Of a stretch of DNA of 64,000 nucleotides, positions 45,077-56,937 are shown in pieces. This stretch comes from Sarocladium kiliense (lineage: Eukaryota > Ascomycota > Sordariomycetes > Hypocreales > Sarocladiaceae). The translations under genes and the position numbers were made by a program. The notes below the pieces were generated by a model that saw only the letters and a program-made list of their open reading frames with translations, had not been told where the DNA came from and searched no databases. The stretch spans positions 2,170,001 to 2,234,000 of the forward strand of contig JAUZTG010000048.1 in the NCBI GenBank assembly GCA_030734395.1. The letters are read 5' to 3'. The first letter of the stretch is position 1. Every line of letters begins with the position of its first letter.

Positions 45077-48000
45077 CTATCTTTCCGGTATCGGTGACTT
45101 TGCAAGTCTTCCACCTGCGCTCACGCGCTTCTGTAGTCTGGCCTCTCTCTCCCGCTGCAGTCTTTCGCTCGGGCTCATATTAGGAGCGAGCGTCGGGACC
45201 GAGTCGTTTGAGATGCCGGAGTTTCCTCTTTTCTGCTCAACATACTGCTGTGCGTGCCGTCCCAATGGGAAAGCAGGCAGTGTCACAGGAATTTCTGCAC
45301 CATTCTGAATCAGCAGCTCTGCTACTGGAAACGGCACAGTCTTCCCATCCTCTGAGTTCGGCGTTGCTGTTGGGGACGGAGAGGCTGGATCTGCGGCGGC
45401 CAGCGCCAACCAGACGGCATGCGTGCCTCTCATCTTATCAACAGTGTTCGGGTTGGATTTGAGAGCGAGAGCGTACAGGACCTGCTGGATCTCGTTCTTC
45501 TTAATAGCAGCCAGAAGGGTCTCATCGGCCGTGCCGTATCTTGACAGGGTGGTGGATATCGGCTGTACGTAAGTCCTGTCGACGTATTTGGCAGTGATGA
45601 ACTTGAGGCGCTGTTCACGAGTGGCCTGTGCCGTTGGCTTGATCCCAGGCTCAAGCTTTGCTTCCCAGATCATGTTCGAGACGCGGTTGCCCACCAGTAA
45701 TAAGATCTCGACAATATCGACGGTGAATGACTTGATATCCAGGGTGAGTGAGCGCACTTTGCTGATATGCGTACCCAAAGATCGATGGATGCCGCTGCAC
45801 TCGATGCAGAGGATGATGCCCAGGTTGATCGAAACCCACTCTACTTTGGACCCAGAACCGCAGTCAGCGCACCACATGTTGCCCTGATCGTTGTCCCGGA
45901 CCATCTGTAGGAGCTTATCGGGATTTTCGTCATATCCGGAGCTGCTCGTTCTCATCATCGTAGGCCGGGATCCCACTGTGGTCCGTCGCACAGGCATACC
46001 ACTGCTGCTGCTTGAGTGATGATGCGTTCCATGGCCGAGGGAGTGGGATTTCCCAGTGAGGATAGACCCAATGTCCCGCTTAAGAGAACCATCGGCCGCG
46101 CCCGTAGGGGTCGCCTTCTCCTGGAAAGCTCTGCCCTCCATGGCACTCTGTAGCGCGTTGTTGATGGACACGATCCAGTTGTTCATGTCTTCCTCAGAAG
46201 TGGCCTGGTAAACACGCTTGTAATTGGGCGTGATCACCTCGAAACAGAAGCGCCTTTCAGCGTTCCGAGCCTCGCGAACGGACGCCATTCGAAGATCGAT
46301 AGGGTCCATGTGCAGGTCGAGCTTCTGCTTCCAGTTACTGTACTCGGCTAGCTTTCCTTGATCCAACACAATCCAGAATCTGCCAGATGATTAGCTACTT
46401 CGTCACCGGCAATTCGCTATCGAAACTCACTTGTGCCATCCTTGCTTGTTCAGGTTACGAGGATCGACGTGGCCGCCAGGGCGATTCAAGGCCCACAGGA
46501 GCCCTTCTTTTCGTTGTGTTACGGCTTGCTGACTTGGATCACGTTCCTCAAGGTCTCGAATGCCACGGAATTTAGAGGCTGCCCCCATGTTACCGGCCCC
46601 TGATTGTAGGCTGCCTGGTGATCTTGAAAGATCACCTGGTGTGGCAGCACTGGCGGTATTAGACCCGCCGGTCGACGCTACCCTTAGCTGCGAGCCTGTG
46701 CTGTCTGCCCTACCAAGATCAGAATCAGATATGTAGCCGCTGGTGCCATTTCCGGTCAAGGGAGCTGAGGAGCTTGCCAGGCTGCCTTGCTCAGGCTCCA
46801 TGTAGGCGGTGTTCGTTTTCTCGAGTAGTCTTCTCTTTTCCTCCCGTTCCCGTCTCTGGTACTGATACTCTTTGTCAGCCTCAAGGACCTCTGTTGACAA
46901 GGCATCCAGCTGAGGGACCAGGTCTTCAATCTTCTTTGCGGTTCTCAGGAAACCAGTTGCTTGCGCGTCCGCGAATTTAGTGAGATGAGACAAGACTTCT
47001 TGCGCTTTCCGTCCGCCATGTAAGTCCTGCACGAAGCTAGAGTAGTCAAAGCGCTTGAGCTCAAAGTTTCGTCGCTTGGTTTGGTACTTGGTGTCGCTTT
47101 CAGCCAATTTCTTAGCTTTGACCGAATCTTGGCGCTGACCAAGATACCGAGATACGTATGCGTAGTAATCTTTGCTCTCCTCCTCGAAGTCGCGCTTCTT
47201 GGATTCGGCTTGCTTGATGTCGACCTGATACAGCTTGCTGATAGGGTCGATGATAATCTTTTGAAGGTTCACGGCATTTTGCCGCTCGTAGTAGAGGATC
47301 TCTCGTGCAATCTTGTCAAAGTAGTGCTCCAAAGCAGGCTGCACAGCATTGGCATTGGTCGTCGAGGCTTCACGCAAAGCCTCCATGAAAGCGGCAAAAG
47401 CGTCGTTCGTCTCTGTTTGCGCTAAATGCGCCGCCTCCGCACGCTTCAGAACCTTCTTCATCTGCGTGCGCATGCTTCCCGTCTTCTGCTCCAGGGCCTT
47501 AAGCGTGGCCCGGAACACTGGCCCATCGTCGGCAATGGTAACATCGTCCCCTGGCTTAGGACAAGCCAGGTCGACTTTGACTGTCTCCTTCAACTGTGGC
47601 GTTTTAGGGAGCTGACTGATCGGGTCACTTGTTGGCAGGAGAGGTGAGACAGGCTCTTCAGGATCGCTGGTTATGCGTGAATCGACTGACTGCGCGGATG
47701 CGACGCGTATCTTGGGTGGCGAGGAGAGAAGGAAAGGAGTTGGAGAGTTGGGTTGGCTCGGAATATTGCCGCTGCCTGAGACACCGTTAGCTAGTCCAAC
47801 GACAGAGGGCAATGGTGCTCGCTTACTTTGAACCCAGTATGAGAAGGAAGCAAGTGTATGAAGACAATGTGCGCGAGAGTCATATTCGACGAACTGCGTG
47901 GGTTAGCATGTAGCACGTTTCTTCTAACGGACTCTGAATACGCACGCTGCAGGAGTTCCTCCATCCTCCTCCCCTGTCCTCGGTGCTTTTCGGGGGCTTC

Positions 48001-48671
48001 CACTTCCATGTCCATTCAAAGGACACAGATGGGCTACCGCTGGTAGAGTAGTCTCCTACCAAAGCCACATTCGCATTCTTGTGAAGGTTGGGATCGGCAT
48101 GAAACTCGCGGGTGACCAAGTTCTCGACTTCGCGATTGGATGAGGCATAAACGAAAGTGAGACCTGAAATATTTGTGTCTGCAATGGGCACAGCGGCCTC
48201 TGTTTCAGTCGATGTAGGTAGAGACTGATTGTCGCGACGGATTACGAAGGTGAAGGTGAATATGAGCTCGTCGTCGTTGCTCAATTTGAGGAGGAAGTTG
48301 GAACCGCCGTTCGGGTTTGTAGGTTCAGGATCCTAGAAGAGAGGGTGTCAATGGTGACGAGCCGACCCAGGGCATAGAACTGTAGAGAAATTCATACCTG
48401 GATATACTCTACAGGCGCAGTCTCGGTCGGTGGTCGAGAGACGGACACACGAGTCGCAGGGAATGCATTGGGAGTGACATTGACTGAGCTGCGCTTCCTT
48501 GGGTTTGTGACAACGAGAGAGGTTATGGTTACTGGAAGGCAAGCATGAGTAACGGCAGGAAATACGGTGTCTGGCGGCGGGGGTGTTGGGAGGAGGCGCG
48601 AACGTACATCGGCTCTGGTCTCTCAGGAACAGAGCAGCGCCATCGTCTGGCCTGCTGCTGACGTTACCCAT
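45077..48671 (-). CDS. BAR-PH-ArfGAP protein, Csx2/ACAP type
   Basis: Arf GTPase-activating protein with membrane-curvature and phosphoinositide-binding modules, acting in vesicle traffic. Six exons on the minus strand: 48671-48608, 48531-48398, 48332-47946, 47893-47827, 47775-46431 and 46379-45077, giving 1099 residues. The first about 215 residues form a conserved beta-rich N-terminal region (TWKWKPPKSTEDRGGGWRN). A BAR domain lies at about 282-520 (ILYYERQNAVNLQKIIIDPI), a PH domain at about 638-755 (KEGLLWALNRPGG, HKFWIVLDQGKLAEYSNWK), and an ArfGAP zinc finger near 838 (CADC, 16 residues, CIEC) with the catalytic Arg in GIHRSLGTH. A short C-terminal region could hold a degenerate ankyrin repeat. 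N-terminal MGN is a possible myristoylation signal (inference). Confidence 0.93.
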
Positions 48672-51600
48672 GGCGTTGGAGCTGCTTAAGCAGCGCGCAG
48701 GAAAGAGAGTTACGCGATGCTGGCAATGGGAATGTCGTCGAATCGGGAGGCAGTGAGCGAAATGATGCTTTGTCGAATTGACACGCGGGGGTAGGGCGGC
48801 GGGCCAGGGTCCGACATGCGGCTCGAGACGCTTCCAGTGTGGGGGATGAAGAAGTGCTGTTGTGAGGCTGCTTGTAGCTGGGGAAGGATAAGCAAGAAAG
48901 GATATGTACGCGAACGCAAGGAACGCTGCAAATGACGAGACTAGTGGAGTGCGAAAGTGTGCATTGGGAGAGGATAACAGGAGGAGAGGAGGGAAAGAAG
49001 ATGGAAGGATGGATCTGGAGGGTGGAGGACTGGAGTGTCGCTGGGTGGTAGTGGAGGAGGAGGAGGAGCTGGAGGACGCAGGAGGTGGTGTAGGAGTGGG
49101 TTCCAGGTACGAGCACAGGTTAGTAGCGAGCGGGTGCCTTGTTAGTGGAGGGGTACTGCGTCCACCTCAGTTGGTTGCAGGGGACTGCCGCCTGGAGGCG
49201 CAGCAGGCATAGCGGGGTGCAGAAGCCACAGAGACGGCGTCAGGCACTCGGTACTTTGATGCTGGTGGCCTCTATCATCATTGTGCCGGGATGCCATGAT
49301 AATTGCTGCACGGGCGTTATCATGCCTGGGTGGCAAAGATGCATACCAGCTGACCCAAGCTACACACTCCCAGGTGCCTGATTCCTTATCCTTTCGAGCC
49401 ATGTGCCTGACTTACTGACGCTGATCGATCGCAAATGGACACGCCTCAGGCAAGGTACCTGAAGGTAGCTCCCTCATCGCCGGTTTCAGACTTTGTCCCA
49501 TTCAAATCAAAGGCTAAAGTCGCGGTAAAAAAATTATGATCTCCTCTGCACAAAGAGACTGACACTAAAGAGATTAAGCTCAATCAATTTGGCCCAGCCC
49601 GTGTTCCTGGATCGAATTAGGATTACGGGATTCCCACCTCTGGCTGCGTGCGCGCCTTTGCTGGTCGCGACACTCGCTACTTCACAAAGCAGCATCTCCA
49701 GACTGTAGCCGCAGCAATGGCTATAATAAAAGATAGTCCTGTGGTTGATATTAGAGGAGTAAGGGAGGCGCAATACTAACTTCGGTAGCAAACTTGATCA
49801 TTCAGCATGTGATCTGAGGCAACAGTGTCAACTGATCATCGTGGCGGGCCTGTACCTTGCAGCAGCCATCACACATCACCCACATAGGTGGTTTGTTGTC
49901 AGCAAGCAGCCACATGTCCATGTGGCCATGCTTCCAGCCCCAAATACGAAGTGACTGTGTCGTGCAGTGTTACATCATGCATCGTGACTTAGACTGCGTG
50001 ACTGCTTCAGCGTCGTAATTCTGATGACGACGTTTGATCTGTGGCTGTCAGAGGTCAATCTGGGCAAACACTCTGGTGTCGCGTGCCACTTTCAGGCAGC
50101 ATCAAACTTACCAACGTTCCCTTGCGTAGGCGGCAGGGAAAAGCCCTGACAAGAAACGAGCCTCACTCCAGTAGAGGTGCCCACGTAACTCTCCCCAACA
50201 GGAGACACCATGCCATGTGTATCATCTTCTGATTGGAAGCAAGTTTGAATCTTGATAGTATCTCACGTACATCTACATGTTCTTTCCTCCTCTTCACCCA
50301 AAGCCACGTCGATCTGTCATGCATCTAGGCTCAGGGTACTCCACGCTGATCTCAATACGCTTTTCTCTCCTCACCAGTATCGTCACGGCGGTCATAGAGC
50401 TTGAGAAAGGCGATCCTCGGAGATCCGGAGGGAGTAGGAAGGCTGACTCGGAGCACAGGCGACCTTGTCGCTGTGATTACATCTTCGATGACAACGTCGA
50501 TCTCGGACTGTAAAGAGATTTAGTGATGGGCTTCGACGACTTCAGCCTTAGCACTTGTCCTGGTTTGTAGGACGTGCAGCTTGCACCACTGTATCATGCA
50601 ATGATTTTCTCACCAGTATTCGTCTTTCAGACTCATTATGCATCGTGTGCCTAACATGTCCATGCTCATCCCAGCACGGAGAGCTCTCCAAAGCAGAAAG
50701 ATACCAATGCCTTCAGCTTTGAAAGGCGAGGAGGTGGAGGTTAAACATCGCTGTAGCCCGGCCTCAGGTCGGTTTGGCACATTCAGAAACACAGTGACAG
50801 TGACATCATCGGGCGCCGGACAGCTTCAGGCATGAGATACGACCTTTAAGCGCCCTGGCCTACTGAAACTTGATGGTCGGTCACTGAGTTCAGTGTCAAC
50901 CAGCTCAAAAGTGACTCAGAGAAAGAGAGATCCAATGCGAGAGTTGATGTGTGGCCATCTCGTCGACCAAATCACTTACTTGCATAAGTGCGGTGCTGCG
51001 AAACTTGTGGCTTGATTGACATGCGCCAGTCAATCTCGAGACGCAAAGGATTATGTACTCGGTATATTCTTGCGTCTCCAGAGCACGCTGCCTTCCAAGG
51101 GGGGCTGAGGTTCTCTCTCCTAGACCACTGACTCACAGTGAGGCAGAAGGTCTAGCGGCTTCCAAAGGGGGGTTCTATTACCAGCATGTTTGTTTTTAGC
51201 ACTGAACCAACAGTCTCGAGCTCTGGATCGGCCCAAAGGTTGGTTATCATGACACAATACGATTGAAGTGATAAGTACCACCACAGATCTCGTTCAAGCA
51301 CTTGAAGGCCTGCTTCACCTTGGACGCTCCTACAAGTGCTTGAGAACCTATACAGGGGTCTTGACCCTTGAACACAGTCTCGGAGATCGATCCACATATC
51401 TAGGACCATTATCTTGAGGAAGGATAGGTATTAGTGCCTAAGATCCCTTGTGTAGACCCCTTTATGTACTCTGACTGGCGCACCTGCATAGTCAGCTAGT
51501 AAGTGTCCCTAGGATTGTGGAAACGGAGCTGGTGGAAGCACTGGAAACATGAAGCAACTCTAGAAGAGCAAAAGGGAGGGGCCATTTCTATGTGGATGAG

Positions 51601-52249
51601 ACTAACAACTATCGCCCCTTCGATAGGACAGGGAAGAATCTCTAAGAAAAGCCCTACACTGCGCACTCTCCTCCAGAATCCTATAGGCCGTGTACACGAT
51701 ACCTTAGCAATACCGAACCTATTCGACTTATTACCAACAAGTGCACCAAAGTCCTACAAATCAAAACCTAATGGATCATGGTCTGGACGTTCCAGAGACT
51801 ATATCCCACGCTCCGACGGCTTTTCAGATCAGACCGGTTCTGGAGCACAAATGATCACGGAAAATCGATTGCGAATTACAATTGTAGGTTCGGATGAGGT
51901 CAAATGTTGGGGATAATGACCGCACCCATCGACGTGAGATCTTACAAGATACAGGAACGTTGACTGATCTGTTTCCTTATTGGTTGTTGTCCTTGAGGTA
52001 TGTGATGTTAGAACTACCTCCCACAATCACGGTCATCCTTTCTTGTATAATAGTTGTTCAGTGCGGGCGTATGCACGCGATTCCCGTCTCGATAGCATTA
52101 TTCACGCTCTATGAACATGGGTGAAGTGCTCTTGAGACACAGGGATACTGTTCAGTGTAGAGAAATATGCGGTAGGTCAATGGCGTTGAGCAAGCATCAG
52201 AAATCCGCGGCCAGTTGCCTCTGGAGCCCGCAGTAGCTTGTAGCGCCCT

Positions 52250-52330
52250 TACTTTACTCTTTATCCTACTCTTTATCTTAGTTCTTATTTTACTTTTCGT
52301 TCTCCTCTCTATCTTGCTCTGTATCTTTAA
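52250..52330. repeat. Pyrimidine-rich low-complexity tract
   Basis: The plus strand is almost wholly C and T with imperfect repeats of the form CTTTATC, TCTTAGTTC and CTCTTTATC. Typical of a decayed simple repeat. Confidence 0.5.
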
Positions 52331-53434
52331 GCGGTCGGTAGCGCCAATAACATGAATGTCGCCTGAGGACTCTGAATGATACCGAAATGCTTACTCCCTG
52401 CTGGAACTTTGCAGCTGGATTCAGGGTCTGTAGGGCGATGTCCCAACATAGCCTTCCCCACAGATCTTGACAGGATCAGTTTAATTACAGCCATAAGCGT
52501 GAGCAAATACTTGGCAGCAGGAATCAACACCCCTGCTTGCCCTTACCCAGACTGGATATATAAATCTTGCAACCATCAAATTGTATTATCCAATAGCGTA
52601 GTTTCCTAACTGGCCCAGTACGTGCGTGCCTGCAAGCCAAATGGGCTCGGCCGTTCTAGGTCTGACATGAAATACGCTTGTACGTCTAATTTGCACAATC
52701 GAGGATTCGAGGCGTTATTTCGACAGGGCCCCCAAGGCCATTATTAAGGAATAATTGAGGGTTCACCTTGATCTACAGGAAGAAGGTATATTTAGGTTTC
52801 GCTAATGGCAGTTACCCATGCGATGTCCAAGAGGAGATACATGCTCTACGTCGGCCTTTGACCATACTTTGGGATCCTATGAAGGCGAATGGTAATAAGA
52901 AATGACACAAGCAGTCTGGCAAAGAGAGCTACTGTGAAGAGAGAATCAGCCACTCCCAATTGCGCCGGCCATCAGGGATGAGAGAGCCAACCGTGGACTG
53001 ACTGAAGGCGCCATGCATGAACCATGCAAGTCGCAAGGTTACATCGTACTGGCACGTGCATGAAGCTGTCACAGGGTTTCACATGCTCACGGCAAGGGTC
53101 CCTAAGATTCCCTAGGTAACTCAAGGTTATGAATAGCATCATCTGCAGCGTAAGATCGTAATAACACCAAATCAGTTCTAGTCAGAGCATGTTAGATCTC
53201 AAATTGGAAGGTGCGTATCGATCAGCCTGGAAGGCATGTTTACAAAGTATTACATTCTCCCTTCAGAAGCTTATGCTACTCACCATTATGCCCTACTGGG
53301 GTAAGATAATCCATGGGTCAATGACTGACATTCAGCCACCTTGTGCATGGGGTAGCAGAAAGCTATGGAACACGAGATTACGTTACTGCCTCGGAGATAC
53401 AATATTAGGCTCTATTTCTGAGCAGAACGAAATG

Positions 53435-53440
53435 TATAAA
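53435..53440 (+). promoter_or_regulatory. Putative TATA box of the NPP1 fusion gene
   Basis: TATAAA lies about 111 bp upstream of the ATG at 53551. Confidence 0.45.
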
Positions 53441-53550
53441 TCCTCACGAAGAAGATCATCTGCCCTGAGGCCGAGCTTGGCCTCTCCCCGTTCACACGCA
53501 CTCCCGCCCGAACCTCGTTGCTGCAAGTCTGTAGTAACTTCAGCAAAGCC

Positions 53551-56541
53551 ATGAGGCAGACCTTCGCTACGTTCGTCCTATGGACAATCTTTGCCTCGTT
53601 AACCAGCGCGGCGGTTCTGGACAAACGTGCCACTCCAAAGAAGCTCCCCAAGCGTGCAACAGAGAATGACCTTCGTTATCAGCCAGCTCTCGGTAAGACC
53701 CAAGCTACGGTGTCAGCCTGTCCTGACATTGTGCTCGTCGCGACTGACATGTTGTAGACTTCGACACCGACTCCTGCTACAACACACCAGCTATCTCTTG
53801 CGATGGGTACATTTCGCCCGGTCTACCCACTGACAGCTTGACCGATGGCTGTCGCAGTGCCGAAGACCTCGAAAACTCCAATGTATAGTACGTTACGCAC
53901 AAGACCACTATTCCTTCTGTCCCGTGACTCATGATACTCACGGATGACTGCTTTCAGCTCCCGGCAACGATGCAATAGCGGCTGGTGTGCGTATTATTAC
54001 GAGTACTACTTCCTCAAGGATACAGCGGCCCCGGGTCATACCCACGATTGGGAGCACATCATTGTGTGGGTTCCCGATGACTCCAAGACGCAGAAATGGG
54101 TTTGCGCTTCAGCCCACGGCGGATGGGAGTGTCGAGAAGCGAGCGAGGTCCGGTGGCACAACGGCGAACACCCGAAGGTAATAGAATCCATGCTCTTGGT
54201 TTCCCTTCTCCTGGGCCCCTTGAGGTATTGATCTGACACGGCTCCGATAGATGGTCTACCACAAGGACAAGGCGAGCACCCATGCCTTCCGGTTCGCAAA
54301 TGCCGCCGACGACAAGGTAGAGAACCACCGCGGAGAGTGGCAACTTGCCGACCTGGTCAGCTGGAACGGCTTCCCCTCTACGGCCATCCGCGATGCCCTC
54401 AATAACCACAACTTCGGATCCGCCACCTTCTCGTTGGGCAACGGGTTCGCAGCACACCTGCGCAATGCCATAACCTCGGACTGTTCAGAACTACCTTCGG
54501 ACAATCCTGTTTGCGACAACAACAACTTCCCGTATGAGTTTGACCCAGAGAAGGATGAGAATGGGTCGCCTGGTACTCCGGCACCGAACGATGGATGTAA
54601 TGCAGGAGGAGGTGGTGGTACGCCACCACCAGCATCCGAGTTCAAGGCTATGATCGTCGGAGACTCCATTACGCAAGGCTTCGAGGGCGATTGGACTTGG
54701 AGGTTCAGACTTGATACCTGGGTGTTCTCAAGTGGTCTTAGTACAAACCTGGTTGGGCCATGGGTTGGGACACATACCAATGCAGAGGGCAGCGATCCCA
54801 AACCTCCCCGTCTAATTGGCAGCGGAGTAAGTTCCTCCCGTCTTCGATTTCAAAGCACCTTCGTCGACAACCTTGGGGCATGCTTAGCTGACATACGTCT
54901 TCTCCTCTTTATAGCCAGCTCCCCAGGATGCTCCCAGAGTCGAAGGCACCTATGTAGGAGGACTTGAGTGGTTCACACGGCACTGGGCACTCTGGGGTCG
55001 GCAGGCTGCCCAGGTCAAGGGCGAGATGCGTAGCAAGGTGTCCGAATACACGCCAGACTATCTGCTGGTCATGCTCGGCTTCAACGATCTCGGATGGTTC
55101 GTCAACGGGCCCGACGGCTTGCTTGCAGACATGAAGACCATTGTGGACGAGGCACGCGCTGCCAAACCAGATGTTCGCATCCTCCTTGCCAATGTCGTGC
55201 ATCGAACCTTTATCGATGGCCGAGAGGACCGGGTGACCAACACCAACACCTACAATGAGAAGCTCAAGGCAGCCATTCCCGGCTGGAGCACCGAGAAATC
55301 ACCCGTCAAGCTCGTCGACGTCAACAGCGCGTACAGCTGTTCTCCACGAGGTGGATGCAGCGCCGCATATGATGGATTGCATCCCAATGCCAAGGGCGAG
55401 TACGAGATTGCCTCGGCTTTCTCCAAGACCTTGCACGCGGACTTTGGCATCGGGAGCGGAGCACTCGCGGTACCGGCGGATGCAGCTTCTCAAGGCTTCA
55501 AGAACCCCACGACACCCAAGAACCTCAAGGTGGAAACTGCGCCATGGGGACTGAAGATCACTTGGGACAAGGTCTTTGGGGCCAACAGTTACGAAGTCCG
55601 CTCGCGCCTCAAGGGGTTGGATTGGAGTTACTGGCCGAACGGGATATCCTGGCCGATCAATAGGTGGGACAACAGCTGGGTGCTTGATGGACAAGAGGTG
55701 CGTATATGCGAGTAACAACACTTCTTGGAAAAGCTGCTGATCGTATAACCCTTGCATCCAGTGGGAGTACTCTGTGCGCACCAACATGGGCATTGACAGA
55801 GTCTCAGAATGGTCCGAGACCAAGAGCGCCGTCGCCAAACCAACCAACCCCAAGGGCCCTCCCAATCTCTGGACCGAGCCCCGTGGGAACTCCATCTTCG
55901 TGAAATGGGACCCTGTGCCAAACGCAAAGCTGTACGAGGTCATCACCTTTGATATGGACGCCTCCGGAACCACATTCCAGAACAGCCGTGGCGTGCAGGG
56001 AACGAGCGCGACCATCAGTGACAGCCTCGAGCCTGGCCACAGACAGGCAATCGCCGTCGTTACATGGGTCGAGTCCGGCCCCGGATGGCCTTCGGTTGGT
56101 TTGGCGGTCCGAACCGGCTATGGCGCCCCCAGCGCGCCACAGATCAACGTGATCAATATAGACCCGACTACGGTCCGGCTATCATGGGCCACACGAGAGG
56201 CGGCAGCGAGCTACCGGGTGTGGTTTCGGAATTGGAAGCTCAACGAGGAGTTCCGGACAGATGACTATTCCATCTCGACCAGCAACTCCCACGATGTCGC
56301 TTTCCTCTTCCCCGGCACTTGGAACTACGAGTTCCGCGTGGTGGCCATGAACGGAAACCTGACAGGTGGGACTTCCAACAGCGTTATCCCCCCTGTCTAT
56401 CCTGGCTTCGAGAGCAAACGTGCTGCTTCTTCCAAGAACGCCTCTGAAGTGGCGGTGCCTCTGCCATTCCTGAATGAGTTCCATGCTATCGAGGGGATGC
56501 TGTTGGACAAGGAGATGAGCACTGCTGAGGATGGTAGATGA
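53551..56541 (+). CDS. Secreted NPP1 (necrosis-inducing-like) - SGNH hydrolase - fibronectin III fusion
   Basis: Six exons: 53551-53692, 53758-53887, 53958-54177, 54251-54826, 54915-55697 and 55762-56541, giving 876 residues; all joins keep frame. A signal peptide (about 1-20) and dibasic KR sites (25-35) precede an NPP1/NLP domain (about 45-265) with paired Cys near 96 and 101 and the metal-site heptapeptide at 117-123, which reads GHTHDWE where most NLPs have GHRHDWE. After a Gly/Pro linker comes an SGNH/GDSL hydrolase: block I GDSITQG (Ser near 303), block III GFND (411-414), block V DGLHPN (Asp near 509, His near 512). Three fibronectin-III-like repeats follow at about 555-640, 645-735 and 738-830. 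NLPs bind plant sphingolipids and damage membranes; whether this protein does is unknown. It could also be a saprobic wall-degrading enzyme. An in-frame upstream codon adds 11 residues but spoils the signal peptide. Confidence 0.9.
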
Positions 56542-56937
56542 TGCGCTGGTTCCCTTCCATGTTCTTCATGCTGTTACATTTTATTTACTCGAAACACCCT
56601 TGAAGGTCTTTCCACGTTTCTTACCGTCACCGAAGCTTCTTTCTAATTAGTACATTCTTCAGGTGATCTCCTATGTATGTGGTATAAATTCATGCTATTT
56701 CGACCAGTTCTTCCCCGCTTAGCGTTAGCTCATGTATTTTCTTTCTCTAGTGAGGACTAGGAGGAGAGAATAGCAAGTGGTCACCGAGGACAGTATACGA
56801 CGTTAACAAGCTGTCGTACTTGGCTCCCCAGTCCGTGTACATTCGTCATGTATAAGCTGAGCAAACCGCAAAGCTGTCCCATCTCTAAATCTCGAAGAGC
56901 CCTGATTCAATCCCTCGACTGCGAGTCTCAGATGTAC
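56542..56937. other. Convergent intergenic region
   Basis: Holds the 3' ends of the NPP1 fusion and the minus-strand transporter. No other feature seen. Confidence 0.65.

Larger units (their letters stand above)
48672..53550. other. 4.9-kb gene-poor flank of the NPP1 fusion gene
   Basis: 48672-49150 is probably the leader and promoter of the BAR-PH-ArfGAP gene (purine/pyrimidine-biased). Beyond about 49500 the stretch is poorer in GC, breaks into short frames and shows no protein motif I recognise. The longest frame (51503-51916, 138 codons) has none. Pyrimidine-rich simple sequence occurs at 52250-52330. This could be decayed repeat DNA, perhaps altered by RIP, but no transposon gene is identifiable. 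Confidence 0.5.

Noticed and set aside
51503..51916. 138-codon plus-strand frame in the gene-poor flank
   Set aside because: No motif, surrounded by stop-rich sequence; I looked for reverse transcriptase or transposase motifs and found none.
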